Made by a program: the position numbers and the translations under genes. Below, piece after piece: positions 1 to 9,262 of a stretch of 64,000 nucleotides of DNA; position 1 is the first letter of the stretch; each line of letters starts with the position of its first letter. Origin of the DNA: UBA6168 sp039819485 (GTDB taxonomy: Bacteria; Bacteroidota; Bacteroidia; Chitinophagales; Saprospiraceae); the NCBI GenBank assembly GCA_039819485.1, contig JBCBRY010000035.1, positions 6,850-70,849 on the forward strand. Direction: 5' to 3'. The notes beneath the pieces were generated by a model. It had not been told where the DNA came from. It saw only the letters and a list, made by a program, of their open reading frames with translations, and made no database searches.

Positions 1-1
1 G

Positions 2-682
2 AGTGCGGAAGCTGCTTTGCAGAAAAGCATGGGCCGGTCAAGGGTGCTTGGAGTGACCAAAGATTTTCATTTTGCTTCGTTGCACAATACCATTGAACCG
101 CTCGTGCTGCACGTTCCGCAGAGTGACGGGCAGAGCGATTTTTTTGTACAATTCATGGCGGTGAAGGTAGGGCGGCAGGATTTTGAACCCGCCATCCAAC
201 TTTTGAAAAACACCTGGGAAAAACGAGTGTCGGACCGTGCGTTTGAATATACCTTTCTCGATGACGAACACGCCCAACTGTATCAGGCGGAGGCCCGATT
301 GGGCAATGTGGCCCTGCTGTTCAACGGTCTGAGTATCTTCATCGCTTGTCTGGGCTTGATCGGACTGGCGACCTATTTGCTGGGGCAGCGCACCAAAGAG
401 ATTGGCATCCGCAAAGTGCTGGGCGCCACAACGGCGGGACTGGTGGGACTGCTCTCCAAAGATTTTTTGAAACTGGTCGTTATTGCGCTGGTCGTTGCTT
501 CACCACTGGCCTATTTTTTCATGGACACGTGGTTGCAAAATTATGCATTCCGCATCGACGTGGAGTGGTGGGTGTTTGCCTGGGCGGCACTGGTGTCTGT
601 GGGCGTTGCCTTCTTGACGGTAGGCTGGCAAAGTATGCGGGCAGCGCTGGCCGATCCGGTGGAGAGTTTGCGGTCGGAATGA
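2..682 (+). CDS. FtsX-type ABC transporter permease, C-terminal part (5' end outside window)
   Basis: This is the 3' part of a gene that runs in from the left edge; the reading frame is open to base 2, so no start can be chosen. The visible 227 residues hold the end of a MacB-like periplasmic domain (VTKDFHFASLHN, typical just before the second FtsX block). An FtsX block follows: TM segments around LSIFIACLGLIGLATYLLG, the cytoplasmic motif RTKEIGIRKVLGA, then two more hydrophobic segments and a short tail. The family forms inner-membrane permeases that use ABC ATPase energy for export or envelope mechanotransmission without a classical transport channel. The same family is encoded on the opposite strand at 990-3401, so the two genes converge. 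The substrate is unknown. Confidence 0.88.
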   Translation, partial: SAEAALQKSMGRSRVLGVTKDFHFASLHNTIEPLVLHVPQSDGQSDFFVQFMAVKVGRQDFEPAIQLLKNTWEKRVSDRAFEYTFLDDEHAQLYQAEARLGNVALLFNGLSIFIACLGLIGLATYLLGQRTKEIGIRKVLGATTAGLVGLLSKDFLKLVVIALVVASPLAYFFMDTWLQNYAFRIDVEWWVFAWAALVSVGVAFLTVGWQSMRAALADPVESLRSE

Positions 683-693
683 CGGGCCGCCCC

Positions 694-727
694 AGCGGTA
701 ACACTGTTCCAAAACGGTGTTGCCGCT
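694..727. repeat. 34-bp GCGG/CCGC hairpin, dispersed family copy 1
   Basis: An inverted repeat AGCGGTAACACTGTT / AACGGTGTTGCCGCT lies 11 bp after the stop codon of the permease. Near-identical hairpins occur at 13777-13810 and 63019-63051, each also just downstream of a stop codon. A terminator-like or REP-like role is inferred; there is no long T-run. Confidence 0.75.
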
Positions 728-840
728 TTCGCACGTTTTTCCAACGGGGAATTCTTCACTGGAACAAGGGTAGTGCTGGAGTGAACGGCTTTTTAGATAA
801 TTAATTTTAAAATAAGTGCTTGGACAAAAATAAGGAGCAC

Positions 841-968
841 TAAAAATGACATTTTTATTTGGACAAATGTTTGATTTCCAAGTCTCAAAACTCTTTTTCA
901 TTTATCTGAAAAAAAGAGTTTTGAATTTTGAAAGCCAGGTATTTGATAAGATAAAAATGTCATTTTTA
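841..968. repeat. 128-bp element with perfect 18-bp terminal inverted repeats (AATGACAYTTTT family, copy A)
   Basis: The ends are TAAAAATGACATTTTTAT (841-858) and its exact reverse complement (951-968). A second, internal hairpin (CAAAACTCTTTTT / AAAAAGAGTTTTG) is nested inside. It lies between two convergent genes, 22 bp from the stop of the permease at 990. Four related elements occur at 9091, 53402, 56870 and 61853, with the same end sequence but unrelated centres. Confidence 0.8.
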
Positions 969-989
969 GCGGGCTCGATGACAACTCTC

Positions 990-3401
990 TTACTCTCCTT
1001 GGCTCAAGTATTCTACCATGCTCACGTTCGTCGCTTTCACCAATTGGACGCCCACCGTCAATACCGTTAGAATTAAAATAATCATACCTGCCACCCCAAA
1101 ATGCCAAACGCTCAACTCCACATGAAAGGTAAATGCACTTAAATAATGTTGGGCAATTAAATAACTGACCGGCACAGCAATCAAAAAGGCTATAAAAATC
1201 GGTGACAAAAAAGACCGCAATAATAATTGCACAATATTAATGGCGCCGGAGCCGAGTATTTTGCGGACGGCCATTTCTTTCAAGCGCCGTTGCATGGTGA
1301 AACTGGCAAAACCAAATAAGCCAAGACAGGCAATAAAAATGGCCATGCCCGCTGCATATTTTGACAATTGACCGGTCTGGATTTCCTGCGCATATAACTG
1401 TTCATATTGCTCGTCCAAAAAAGAATATTCAAACGGCAGGCCCGCAATGAAAAAATCCTGGTAGGTTTTTTTGATGCGGTCGATGGCAGCCTTTTCCTGG
1501 CCTGCTTCCAGTTTTACCAAAATGTTGGAAGCAAAATCATTGGTGGTCAGGTTGAGGAAAAAAGGGGCAATGCCTTCGTACAATTTGTCGTAATGAAAAT
1601 CTTCCATGATGCCGACGATCTCTCGTTCTTTGCCCCACAGTGTGACGGTTTTGCCGATGGGGGCTTCGATGCCCATTTCGCGAACGGCGGTTTGGTTAAA
1701 AATTATTTTTTCATGGTCGGTGGCATATTCCCTCGAATAAGCACGGCCGGCAGCCAGCTTGATTTGCAGGGTTTCGATGAAGTCATATCCGGCAGCCACG
1801 TTCCCAAAAAATATAGTTTTGTCAGCCTCCTTGCCGGGCCAGTCAAGGCCGGTAGTGGTCCCGAAGTCATCCATAAAATAGGCGTAATTAGTAGCGTTTT
1901 TTACACCTGGTATATTTTTTAACCTTTGTAAAAAATCATTGATTTTTTCGTCGGTCATGCCGCCGCCGTCCTCTCTGGCATTGGCAGTTATGCCCAGCCG
2001 GAACTGGACAATTTGCTCCTTGTTGTAGCCCAGGTTTTTTGATTGAATTAAATCGACCTGTTGAAAAACGACCAACACTGCCACCAATAGAATGATGGAG
2101 ATGGCGAATTGAAATATCATCAGACCGTGGCGGGCAAAAGGGTGGCCAGCATGGCGGGCTGTTTTATTTTTGAAGATTTGGACTGGTGAAAACCTGGATA
2201 GATACAGGGCCGGGTAACTGCCCGAAAAAAGTCCCGTCAAAACGGCAATACCCGATATCCCCAGCATCATCTTACTACCAAAATGAAGGGCGAGCTGCTT
2301 TCCGGTAACCTCATTGAAAATGGGTAATAAAAAGTGAATCAGTCCCAGTGCAATGACCAGGGAGATCAATGAGAGGATAGTTGATTCGGTCAGGTACTGT
2401 GCGAGCAGGCTATGGCGGTCGGCCCCCATGACTTTTTTTACCCCTACCTCTTTTAGCCGCACTGCTGCTTTGGCCGTCGACATGTTCATGAAATTTATTC
2501 CTGCGATCAATAAAATGAACAGAGCGACCAAAGAAAATAATTTTACATAGGCAATTCGGCCGCTTACCGGCCGCCCGTTTTCATAAATGCCGTGCAAATA
2601 CCGGTCGGCGTATTTTTGTGCCATCAGTGTTTCTTCTGTTTCGGCATTTTTAGTTTGTAAAAAATATTCAATCTTTTGGTTGAATTGTGCGAGGCTGACG
2701 TGAGGATGCAGGGTGGCATAGGTGTACGGGTCGCTATTGGTCCAACCGGTCAGGTCGTCGTTTTCAGCCAAAAACCTTTTAATGTTAAATACCGCATCGA
2801 ATTGGTTGGTCGAGGTGGCTGGAAGCTGGGCAAAAACACCTGAGACCTGATACGTGCCGCCGTACTCATCGTGTATCCACTCTATGGTTTTTCCGATGGC
2901 GTCGGTCGTTTCAAATAATTTATTGGATAGTTCTTCCGAAATAACGATGGCATTTTCATCCGTTAAGACGTGCGCCTGGTCACCATAAATTAATTCGTAT
3001 GAAAACAGTTGGAAATAATCCTCACTGGCAAATTGATTGTTGGCAATGAAAAATTTTTCACCGCCGTCGGAAAGAATATGTTGTTCTCCCTCGAACCATT
3101 CGTAAGGGATTACGCTGGCACTGTATTCTATTTCCGGTAGCTCATCGGCCAATGCCTTCGCCAAAGGCCCCTGTGTGTATGGTTCTGTTTCCAGGCCGTT
3201 GGGAGAGGGGGAGTTTTGCAATACCTGAACGAGCCGGTTGCTTTTTTCATGAAACTGATCTACCTGCATTTCGTCGGTTACCCAAAAATAAATGAAGAGG
3301 GCACAGGTGAGGCCGATGGAAAGGCTGGTAATGTTGATGATGGAAGAAGTGGTGTGCCGCTTGAGGTTGCGGAAGGCGATAAGTATAAAATGTTTTAGCA
3401 T
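990..3401 (-). CDS. FtsX/MacB-type ABC transporter permease, full length
   Basis: An 803-residue protein with the duplicated architecture common in Bacteroidota. It has an N-terminal TM helix (about residues 20-42, SIGLTCALFIYFW), a MacB-like periplasmic domain (about 50-260) and a first FtsX block of three TMs (about 280-420, with RLKEVGVKKVMGA between helices). A TM at about 430-450 opens the second half, followed by a second periplasmic domain and a second FtsX block (about 670-795, RLKEMAVRKILGSG). Such proteins are inner-membrane permeases that pair with an ABC ATPase; no ATPase is encoded nearby, so the partner is elsewhere. Members are often adjacent to sensor genes and linked to peptide or antimicrobial export, but that is family knowledge and the substrate here is unknown. 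Confidence 0.9.
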   Translation of the reverse strand: MLKHFILIAFRNLKRHTTSSIINITSLSIGLTCALFIYFWVTDEMQVDQFHEKSNRLVQVLQNSPSPNGLETEPYTQGPLAKALADELPEIEYSASVIPYEWFEGEQHILSDGGEKFFIANNQFASEDYFQLFSYELIYGDQAHVLTDENAIVISEELSNKLFETTDAIGKTIEWIHDEYGGTYQVSGVFAQLPATSTNQFDAVFNIKRFLAENDDLTGWTNSDPYTYATLHPHVSLAQFNQKIEYFLQTKNAETEETLMAQKYADRYLHGIYENGRPVSGRIAYVKLFSLVALFILLIAGINFMNMSTAKAAVRLKEVGVKKVMGADRHSLLAQYLTESTILSLISLVIALGLIHFLLPIFNEVTGKQLALHFGSKMMLGISGIAVLTGLFSGSYPALYLSRFSPVQIFKNKTARHAGHPFARHGLMIFQFAISIILLVAVLVVFQQVDLIQSKNLGYNKEQIVQFRLGITANAREDGGGMTDEKINDFLQRLKNIPGVKNATNYAYFMDDFGTTTGLDWPGKEADKTIFFGNVAAGYDFIETLQIKLAAGRAYSREYATDHEKIIFNQTAVREMGIEAPIGKTVTLWGKEREIVGIMEDFHYDKLYEGIAPFFLNLTTNDFASNILVKLEAGQEKAAIDRIKKTYQDFFIAGLPFEYSFLDEQYEQLYAQEIQTGQLSKYAAGMAIFIACLGLFGFASFTMQRRLKEMAVRKILGSGAINIVQLLLRSFLSPIFIAFLIAVPVSYLIAQHYLSAFTFHVELSVWHFGVAGMIILILTVLTVGVQLVKATNVSMVEYLSQGE

Positions 3402-3470
3402 GACATATGGGTTTCAAATTTACAATGACGCTGTTGCTGGTATTGTGGTTGCAAAAACCGAAATACATTC

Positions 3471-3526
3471 TCTGCGAGCTTTGCGCCCTCCGCGTGATGG
3501 CATGCAGAGGGCGCAAAGCTCGCAGA
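3471..3526. repeat. Hairpin with perfect 20-bp arms
   Basis: The arms TCTGCGAGCTTTGCGCCCTC (3471-3490) and their exact reverse complement (3507-3526) flank a 16-nt loop. It sits 41 bp after the stop of the carboxypeptidase and upstream of the permease on the same strand. It belongs to the CTCTGCG-word hairpins also seen at 9663-9725 and 21471-21526. Confidence 0.85.
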
Positions 3527-3566
3527 GGAATTTACGGTTCTGGTTTTACGAACAATGGATCTGCCT

Positions 3567-4772
3567 CTACCGGTAAATCAACAGCGCCATCATCTCCACT
3601 GCCGACACCTGGCCTTTCTTTTTGATAAAATCACGGGGTGTGGTATCACCGATTTCATAGACGATCCCCTCGGCACCAAACTGATTGTAAAACCAGTTTT
3701 TTGAAACGGGTGAAGTAGGATAGGCAGGGCTGATCTTGGCGGTCTCCTCGATGGATTGTTGGATGCCAAAAATCCATAAGTTATTGAACCCTGGAAGGGG
3801 CTCGTTGGGGTCTTTATTGGTGTAGTAAATGTCGTAATAAGTAGAATGAAAATCCATCCCTAAAATAATATCCGATTTATTTTCGGCGGCTAATTTCACC
3901 ATGAAATCTGCCACTTGCCGGATTTCCGGCTGGTGGTAATAGGCCCAGTCACGGTTCAGGTCGATGCCCCCGGCGTTGTGGCGCCAATGGCCGAGGTCGA
4001 CACCGTCGGGATTCATCAGCGGGAAAACCAAAATGCGGTATTTTTTACGGAATTGACTGGCCAGCGAATGGTCCGCCAGTATTTCTTCAATAAAAGCCTG
4101 CATGGCAAAATAACCGGTCACTTCCGGCGGGTGCTGCCGACTGATGACAGCAATGATTTCTTTTTTATGCGGGTTCCCTTCGTTGATGTCCAAGAAATAT
4201 AAATCGCGGCCAAGCTTGCTCTTTCCAATTGTTTTAAAATTAGTGGAAGGATGTGCCGCCAGTGTTTCGCACCACTTTTTTGTGTGTGCGGAATTGGCAA
4301 TTTCCTGGGCCGCCAGCCATAACGTATCGGCACCAATGTTCAAATTTAAAATTGCGTCGGTGCTGTCTTTTTTCGCAACAAAATTGGAGTCCAGTTTTTC
4401 CCAGTTGATTCCATCAAAGCTGACGGTCGGGTGGTAACGGTGCGCGCCATTTTCGTAATGCAACACCAAATTGATTAACCGGTCTTCGGCGGCCCATAAT
4501 TTAAATGCATACCACGGACTGGGGTTGATGGGAAAATTTTCGGGTGCAATGGTGGCTTGAAAAGTCTGGTCGTTTAATTTGGAAAAATCATTCAGCCGTG
4601 CCCCGTCAAATTGGTTGTCGGCAAAAACCCCGTCCACCGCATAGGTCTTTTTGTTCTGCAATTCAATAGGGTGGTCGGTCGTGTCGACTTTATTGGAATA
4701 TTCGAAATCGGATGCCTGGTGGGTTTTACAACCAACAAAAAATAAAAGAGCAAATAAAAATGGGTATTTCAT
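3567..4772 (-). CDS. M14 family zinc carboxypeptidase, secreted lipoprotein
   Basis: About 401 residues from the chosen start at 4772 (MKYPFLFALLFFVGCKTHQ). That start gives a lipoprotein signal with Cys15; the longer open frame upstream runs into an intergenic repeat and is not credible. Residues about 30-170 form an N-terminal beta domain typical of M14 subfamilies. The metallopeptidase domain follows: zinc ligands H and E in HPPE (about 213-216), then NPDG and GGIDLNRDW, the third zinc ligand H in DFHST (about 307), and the catalytic Glu in VYEIGD (about 373). It should remove C-terminal residues or trim peptides outside the inner membrane. The exact substrate is unknown. Confidence 0.9.
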   Translation of the reverse strand: MKYPFLFALLFFVGCKTHQASDFEYSNKVDTTDHPIELQNKKTYAVDGVFADNQFDGARLNDFSKLNDQTFQATIAPENFPINPSPWYAFKLWAAEDRLINLVLHYENGAHRYHPTVSFDGINWEKLDSNFVAKKDSTDAILNLNIGADTLWLAAQEIANSAHTKKWCETLAAHPSTNFKTIGKSKLGRDLYFLDINEGNPHKKEIIAVISRQHPPEVTGYFAMQAFIEEILADHSLASQFRKKYRILVFPLMNPDGVDLGHWRHNAGGIDLNRDWAYYHQPEIRQVADFMVKLAAENKSDIILGMDFHSTYYDIYYTNKDPNEPLPGFNNLWIFGIQQSIEETAKISPAYPTSPVSKNWFYNQFGAEGIVYEIGDTTPRDFIKKKGQVSAVEMMALLIYR

Positions 4773-4796
4773 TCGTTTTGTTTTTTCTACATTTGG

Positions 4797-4890
4797 ATTT
4801 GAGTCAGGTTTCAGGTGGCAGGCCGCTTCGCTGTCAAGTTTCAAAAACCTGACCCCTGAAATCTGACCCCTGACCCCTGACTCCTCAAAT
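4797..4890. repeat. Word-type hairpin (GTCAGG / CCTGAC units)
   Basis: The left arm (ATTTGAGTCAGG, then TTTCAGGTGGCAGG) and right arm (CCTGACCCCTGAAATC ... GACTCCTCAAAT) are complementary strings of short units. The centre holds GCCGCTTCGCTGTCAAG, a word that recurs at 5876-6104, 25556-25634 and 45172-45378. It lies between divergent genes, so it also borders both promoters. Confidence 0.75.
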
Positions 4891-4902
4891 ACATCAACTT
4901 CT

Positions 4903-5868
4903 ATGCAGCACCCCACCATTTTATATGTCGATGACGAACCGGACAACCTCACCGCTTTTAAGGCGGTGTTCCGCAGGCAATATAATATATTGCTGGCGAA
5001 CGGTGCATTGGAAGCCATGCAAAAATTAACCGAGCAAACGGTTCATCTCATCATCTCAGATCAACGCATGCCCGGCATGACCGGGGTGGAATTTTTCGAG
5101 AAAATAAAAGATGAATATCCGGAGGCCATCCGTATGGTGCTGACCGGCTACACCGATATGCAGGCGATTATTGACGCCATTAATAAGGGTAAAATTTATC
5201 ACTACATCGCCAAGCCGTGGAAAGCGGAGGAGTTGAATATCATTATCAAAAGGGCACTGGAGTCTTACAACCTGCGCCAGCGAAACCGGGAGCTGGAGCG
5301 CCGGAATGTGCAGGCCCAATTCGAAACCTTAAAAAACCAGATCAATCCGCACTTCCTTTTTAACAGCATGAACATCCTGGCTTCTTTGATTCCCATCGAT
5401 CCTGAAAAAGCCATAAAATTCACCAAGGGCTTTTCCAAATTGTACCGTTCTGTTTTGCAATTGAAAGAACAGCCCTTGATTAGCCTGCAAGAGGAAATGG
5501 AATTTGTGAGCGATTATTTTTTGTTGCAAAAAATGCGCTTTGGAGATAATTTAATTTTAAACGATAATATTCCTGCGGAAAAATTAAAAGACGACCTGCC
5601 ACCTTTTGCGCTGCAAATTTTATTGGAGAATGCTGTAAAGCATAATATCATTGCTGAAGATAGCCCGCTGGAAATTTCTATTTTTACCGAAGGCGATTTT
5701 ATTATTTTAAAAAATAATTTTCAACCCCGAGGCAGCGTCGAAAATTCGACCGGAACCGGCCTGGAAAATTTACGAAGCCGGTATGGTCTGCTCGGTGCCG
5801 GAGAAGTGGAAGTAAAAGAAACGGACGGCTTTTTTGTCGCCAAAATCCCTTTGATAAAGGCTTTGTGA
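4903..5868 (+). CDS. Response-regulator receiver fused to a LytS-type histidine kinase
   Basis: 321 residues. Residues 5-120 are a receiver domain with acidic pocket D10/D11, phospho-acceptor D53 in ISDQRMPG, a conserved T (VLTGYTD) and K (YHYIAKPW). Residues about 135-215 are a His_kinase domain of the LytS/YehU type, with the phospho-His box NQINPHFLFNSMNIL (His about 150). The HATPase part follows (LLENAVKHN, then GTGLENLRSRYG). No TM segment or signal peptide is present, so this is a cytoplasmic kinase controlled by phosphorylation of its own receiver, i.e. a relay intermediate. The LytTR regulator 246 bp downstream on the same strand is the likely output partner. The N-terminal input kinase is not evident nearby. 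Confidence 0.92.
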   Translation: MQHPTILYVDDEPDNLTAFKAVFRRQYNILLANGALEAMQKLTEQTVHLIISDQRMPGMTGVEFFEKIKDEYPEAIRMVLTGYTDMQAIIDAINKGKIYHYIAKPWKAEELNIIIKRALESYNLRQRNRELERRNVQAQFETLKNQINPHFLFNSMNILASLIPIDPEKAIKFTKGFSKLYRSVLQLKEQPLISLQEEMEFVSDYFLLQKMRFGDNLILNDNIPAEKLKDDLPPFALQILLENAVKHNIIAEDSPLEISIFTEGDFIILKNNFQPRGSVENSTGTGLENLRSRYGLLGAGEVEVKETDGFFVAKIPLIKAL

Positions 5869-5875
5869 AAGGGGC

Positions 5876-6104
5876 AGGAGTTAGATCGCTTTGCTGTCAG
5901 AGGTCAGAAGTCAGATCGCTTTGCTGTCAGAGGTCAGAAGTCAGACCGCTTTGCTGTCAGAAGTTAGATTTTTTCGTTAGGTTAAAACAAGCAGCGTTCT
6001 GACCCCTGACAGTAAAACGGTCTGACTTCTGACAGCAAAGCGGTCTGACTTCTGACCTCTGACAGCGCAGCGGTCTGACCTCTAACAGCGCAGCGATCTA
6101 AAAA
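5876..6104. repeat. Large word-type hairpin (CGCTTTGCTGTCAGAGGTCAGA units)
   Basis: Three direct copies of a unit TCGCTTTGCTGTCAGAGGTC with small variations are followed, after about 35 nt, by three or four reverse-complement copies (GACTTCTGACAGCAAAGCGG and similar). The whole 229 bp could fold into one long imperfect cruciform. It separates the receiver-kinase from its LytTR partner and may attenuate or insulate transcription between them; that role is inferred. Confidence 0.85.
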
Positions 6105-6114
6105 ATAAATTAAA

Positions 6115-6867
6115 ATGAAAACCATCATTGTCGAAGACGAAAAAATAGCTCAGGAAAACCTGGAGCGATTGTTATTGGAAATAAATCCGGATATTGAAAT
6201 TTTAGCTAAAATCGATACGGTCAAAAAAACAGTAGCGTGGCTCAAAAATAATTCCGCCGACTTGTTGTTTTTTGATATTCATTTAGCGGACGATATAAGT
6301 TTTAAAATTTTTGAACAAATAAATATAGATACGCCCGTCATTTTTACCACTGCTTTTGACCAATATGCGCTGAAGGCATTTAAAGTAAACAGCATTGATT
6401 ATTTATTAAAACCCATCGAAAAAGAGGAGTTGGCAAGCGCCATTGAAAAATATAAATCATTAAATCAATCGAATAAAATAGATGTTGGAAAATTGCAGGA
6501 AATATTAAATGAAAAAGAAAATAAAGTTTTTCAAAAAAGATTTTTAGTGCAGAGCCGCGGAAAATTGATGAGCGTAAAAATAGAAGACGTCGCTTATTTT
6601 GAGGGCGAAGACCGTTATGTTTATTTAATTAAAAAAGATGGTGGCCGCTTTATTGTAGATTATAAATTGTCCGATCTGGAAGATCTCCTTGACCCTGCCA
6701 ATTTTTTCCGGCTCAACCGAAGTTTTATTGCCCATTTTGACGCCATTGAAAAAATCGTTTCCATGTCGAAAAGTCGCGTCAAAGTTTATTTGAATCCCGC
6801 GGCCAGTCGCGATATCGTAGTGAGTACGGAAAATACACGCGGATTTAAATTATGGCTGAATGCTTGA
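6115..6867 (+). CDS. LytTR family response regulator
   Basis: 250 residues. The receiver domain (1-120) has the acidic pair E7/D8, phospho-acceptor D54 (LFFDIHLAD), T (IFTTAFD) and K (DYLLKPIEKEE). A Lys/Glu-rich linker follows. The LytTR DNA-binding domain (about 145-248) carries FLVQSRGKLMSVKIEDVAYF, then a beta-rich segment ending in FFRLNRSFIAHFDAI, the canonical LytTR signature. It is a cytoplasmic transcription factor, most likely phosphorylated by the LytS-type kinase encoded just upstream. The gene is much richer in AAA/AAT codons than its upstream neighbour. Confidence 0.95.
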   Translation: MKTIIVEDEKIAQENLERLLLEINPDIEILAKIDTVKKTVAWLKNNSADLLFFDIHLADDISFKIFEQINIDTPVIFTTAFDQYALKAFKVNSIDYLLKPIEKEELASAIEKYKSLNQSNKIDVGKLQEILNEKENKVFQKRFLVQSRGKLMSVKIEDVAYFEGEDRYVYLIKKDGGRFIVDYKLSDLEDLLDPANFFRLNRSFIAHFDAIEKIVSMSKSRVKVYLNPAASRDIVVSTENTRGFKLWLNA

Positions 6868-6899
6868 GTGATGCGTTATAACTCATCACGCATCACCCA

Positions 6900-9023
6900 T
6901 CAATGAACCGGAAGCGAAACGATAAATTCCGCACCGTTCCCTGGTGAGCTTTGGACGGTAATTTTCCCACCATGTTGTTCAATAATGCCATAGCTGATGG
7001 ATAGGCCAAGTCCCGTCCCCTTGCCAATTTCTTTGGTGGTGAAAAACGGTTCGAATAATTTTTGCTGAGTGGCTTTGTCGATGCCGGTTCCGGTATCTTT
7101 GATACTTATTTTCACAAAACCGTCTTCCTGGTAAGTCTTTACATAAATGTCTCCGTTGCCATTGATGGCCTGGATGGCATTGTCGAGCATGTTGAGGAAA
7201 ACCTGATTGAGGCGACTGATGTGGCAGCGCACCGGCGGCAGGTCGGCATAGTCGCGGTGGAGCTGGATACGGTCCTTCATTTTATGGGTTAAAATGGCGA
7301 TGGTGCTGTTGAGGCCCTCATGCAGGTCGGCTTCGAGGGTAGATTCATTGGTGCCCCGGGAAAAAGTACGGAGGTTTTTGACAATGTCCTTGGTGCGCAG
7401 GGCGCCGCGCTCAATGCTCTCAATGAGGTTGGTCATTTCCTCGGTCACGTATTTGGCATCGATGGACCGGGCGAGTGCAAAAAGTTCGGGCAGGGGGTCG
7501 TCCCCTTTTTTTTGTTCCAGTTCGAAAAGTAGGTCCAGTAGCTTTTTTAAATCCTCGAAATCAAGTTTCATCGCTTCCACACTGGAAGTAATGTAGTTAA
7601 CGGGGTTGTTGATTTCATGGGCAATGCCGGCTGTAAGCTGGCCAAGGGAGGCCATTTTCTCTGATTGGACGAGTTGACTTTGGGCGAACTGGAGATCTTT
7701 GTAGAGCCGGTCTGTTTTTTCTTTTTCCGTGACCAATTCTAAATAGGCTTTTTTACGTTTTTCGTTGGCGATAAAGATGGAAAACGCAGCTCCCAACGTC
7801 AGGAGGATGCCAAATACCAATAAAAGGCGCAGGTTCTTCTCTTGTTGTTGTCGTTCTTCCAGGAGTTCAATTTTTTGCTCTTTTTGCTCCAGGTCATATT
7901 TGACTTGCAGCTCCGCCAGTTTTTGTACTGATTCATCCGTCAGGAGGGAATCTTTGATGGCGTCGAAGGCTTTGAAATAGCGGACGGCGGTTTCATTGTT
8001 TCCTTCGATTTCGTGCAGTTCGGCCAGCGTTTGGTAGGCAATTTTCAGGTTTTTCCGGGAGGATGTTTTTTTGAAAGTTTCAACGGCCGTTTCAAGTGCC
8101 TCGATGGCTTTGCGAGGTTCTCCCTGGGCTTCGTACAAAGCGGCCAGGTCCACAAACACCTTTCCCCGGATGGTCGTTGCCTCGATTTTGTTGGAAAAGT
8201 CAAGGGCTTCATTTAAATAGAGATTGGCTTTGGCTAAGTCTCCCTGTTCTGTATACAGCTTCCCCAGGGCCTGGGTCACCTGAAGAATGAACTGGTTGCT
8301 GCGTGCTACTTTAAAACTATCGATGGACTGCTGGTAGTACCGTTCGGCTTCTGCAAACTTCTTTTGCCGAAAAAGCACCTTGCCAATATTGAACATGGAA
8401 AAACCAAACGACTGTGGAGGGACTCTTTTATCTTTAATGGCCTGCCTGATCGACAGTGATTTTTGATAGTTCTCCAGGGCCAGCTCCATTTGGTTGAGTT
8501 CAAAATAAACATTGCCAACTGACCCGTAAGAGCGAGCGATGAGGTTAAGGGGCGCATCAAAACGCTGGCGGTAATCGAGTGCTTTTAATTGCAGTTCAAG
8601 ATGTTTGGCGATATACCCCTGGGCGTTCAATGCATAGCCAAGCATGTCAAAAACGTCGGCTAAAGCGAGCGAATCACCCAGGCGGCGGAATTGGACAATG
8701 GCCAGCTGGTACATTTTTTCCGCTTCGATCAATTTTCCTTTCGACATCCGGGCCATGCCGCCGGTCAGGCTGGCGGAGCCAATGGTGGCGGGCATGGTGT
8801 TGGGGTCGGCTTTGGCCAATATTTGATCCGTGATTAAAATGGCGCTGTCAGGATAGGCACTTTTGAGGAATCTCGCTTTTTTGTTGAGCTGAAGAAGTGT
8901 GGCCGGTTCTTTTTTACTCTCAGGAAGAATGAGCTGCGCCTGGGACATCGTCGAAATCCCAACCAGCAAGAGGAGGGGGAATATGAACTTTAAATCGAAG
9001 GATATGGTCGTGCTTTTTTTCAA
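6900..9023 (-). CDS. TPR-containing membrane sensor histidine kinase
   Basis: 707 residues. A signal peptide (1-29, FPLLLLVGISTMSQA) is followed by about seven tetratricopeptide repeats (70-370; for example ALENYQKSLSIRQ and AERYYQQSIDSFK). A TM helix (about 398-418, LLLVFGILLTLGAAFSIFIA) and a coiled coil follow. The HisKA-type domain has the H-box LTAGIAHEINNPVNYI (His about 469). The HATPase has an N box (NQVFLNMLDNAIQAI), G1 (DTGTGID) and G2 (GKGTGLGLSISYG) near the C terminus. The sensor part is periplasmic and TPR-based, so a protein or peptide ligand is plausible. No dedicated response regulator is adjacent. A decayed copy of its last 20 codons lies at 9735-9809. Confidence 0.93.
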   Translation of the reverse strand: MKKSTTISFDLKFIFPLLLLVGISTMSQAQLILPESKKEPATLLQLNKKARFLKSAYPDSAILITDQILAKADPNTMPATIGSASLTGGMARMSKGKLIEAEKMYQLAIVQFRRLGDSLALADVFDMLGYALNAQGYIAKHLELQLKALDYRQRFDAPLNLIARSYGSVGNVYFELNQMELALENYQKSLSIRQAIKDKRVPPQSFGFSMFNIGKVLFRQKKFAEAERYYQQSIDSFKVARSNQFILQVTQALGKLYTEQGDLAKANLYLNEALDFSNKIEATTIRGKVFVDLAALYEAQGEPRKAIEALETAVETFKKTSSRKNLKIAYQTLAELHEIEGNNETAVRYFKAFDAIKDSLLTDESVQKLAELQVKYDLEQKEQKIELLEERQQQEKNLRLLLVFGILLTLGAAFSIFIANEKRKKAYLELVTEKEKTDRLYKDLQFAQSQLVQSEKMASLGQLTAGIAHEINNPVNYITSSVEAMKLDFEDLKKLLDLLFELEQKKGDDPLPELFALARSIDAKYVTEEMTNLIESIERGALRTKDIVKNLRTFSRGTNESTLEADLHEGLNSTIAILTHKMKDRIQLHRDYADLPPVRCHISRLNQVFLNMLDNAIQAINGNGDIYVKTYQEDGFVKISIKDTGTGIDKATQQKLFEPFFTTKEIGKGTGLGLSISYGIIEQHGGKITVQSSPGNGAEFIVSLPVH

Positions 9024-9090
9024 GCCATTGATCCGGTTTTTATCTGTTTGGATGAATGTATAAATTAAACAAGTGATTTAAACCGTAATT

Positions 9091-9173
9091 AAAAATGTCA
9101 TCTTCGTTTTTGTTAAAGATAGATCCTCATCGCCTGAATGCGAGCTTCAGGCGATGGTAAAGATGACATTTTT
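9091..9173. repeat. AATGACAYTTTT family element, copy B
   Basis: The perfect 14-bp ends AAAAATGTCATCTT (9091-9104) and AAGATGACATTTTT (9160-9173) enclose a second strong hairpin, CATCGCCTGAA / TTCAGGCGATG (9128-9138 and 9146-9156). It lies 90 bp past the stop of the 40-residue peptide gene and 68 bp upstream of the kinase start. Confidence 0.8.
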
Positions 9174-9203
9174 TTCGCCAATCCCTTGAAATAAATGAGC
9201 AAC

Positions 9204-9246
9204 AAAAAATGCCCTGAAATTAATTAAAACTACAAGGCATTTTTTA
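9204..9246 (-). terminator. Rho-independent terminator downstream of the small peptide gene
   Basis: AAAAAATGCC pairs with GGCATTTTTT around an AT-rich loop, giving a U-run in both directions. It begins 16 bp after the stop codon of the peptide gene at 9263, which supports that gene as a real monocistronic unit. Confidence 0.7.
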
Positions 9247-9262
9247 TTTCATAAAGATGGGG

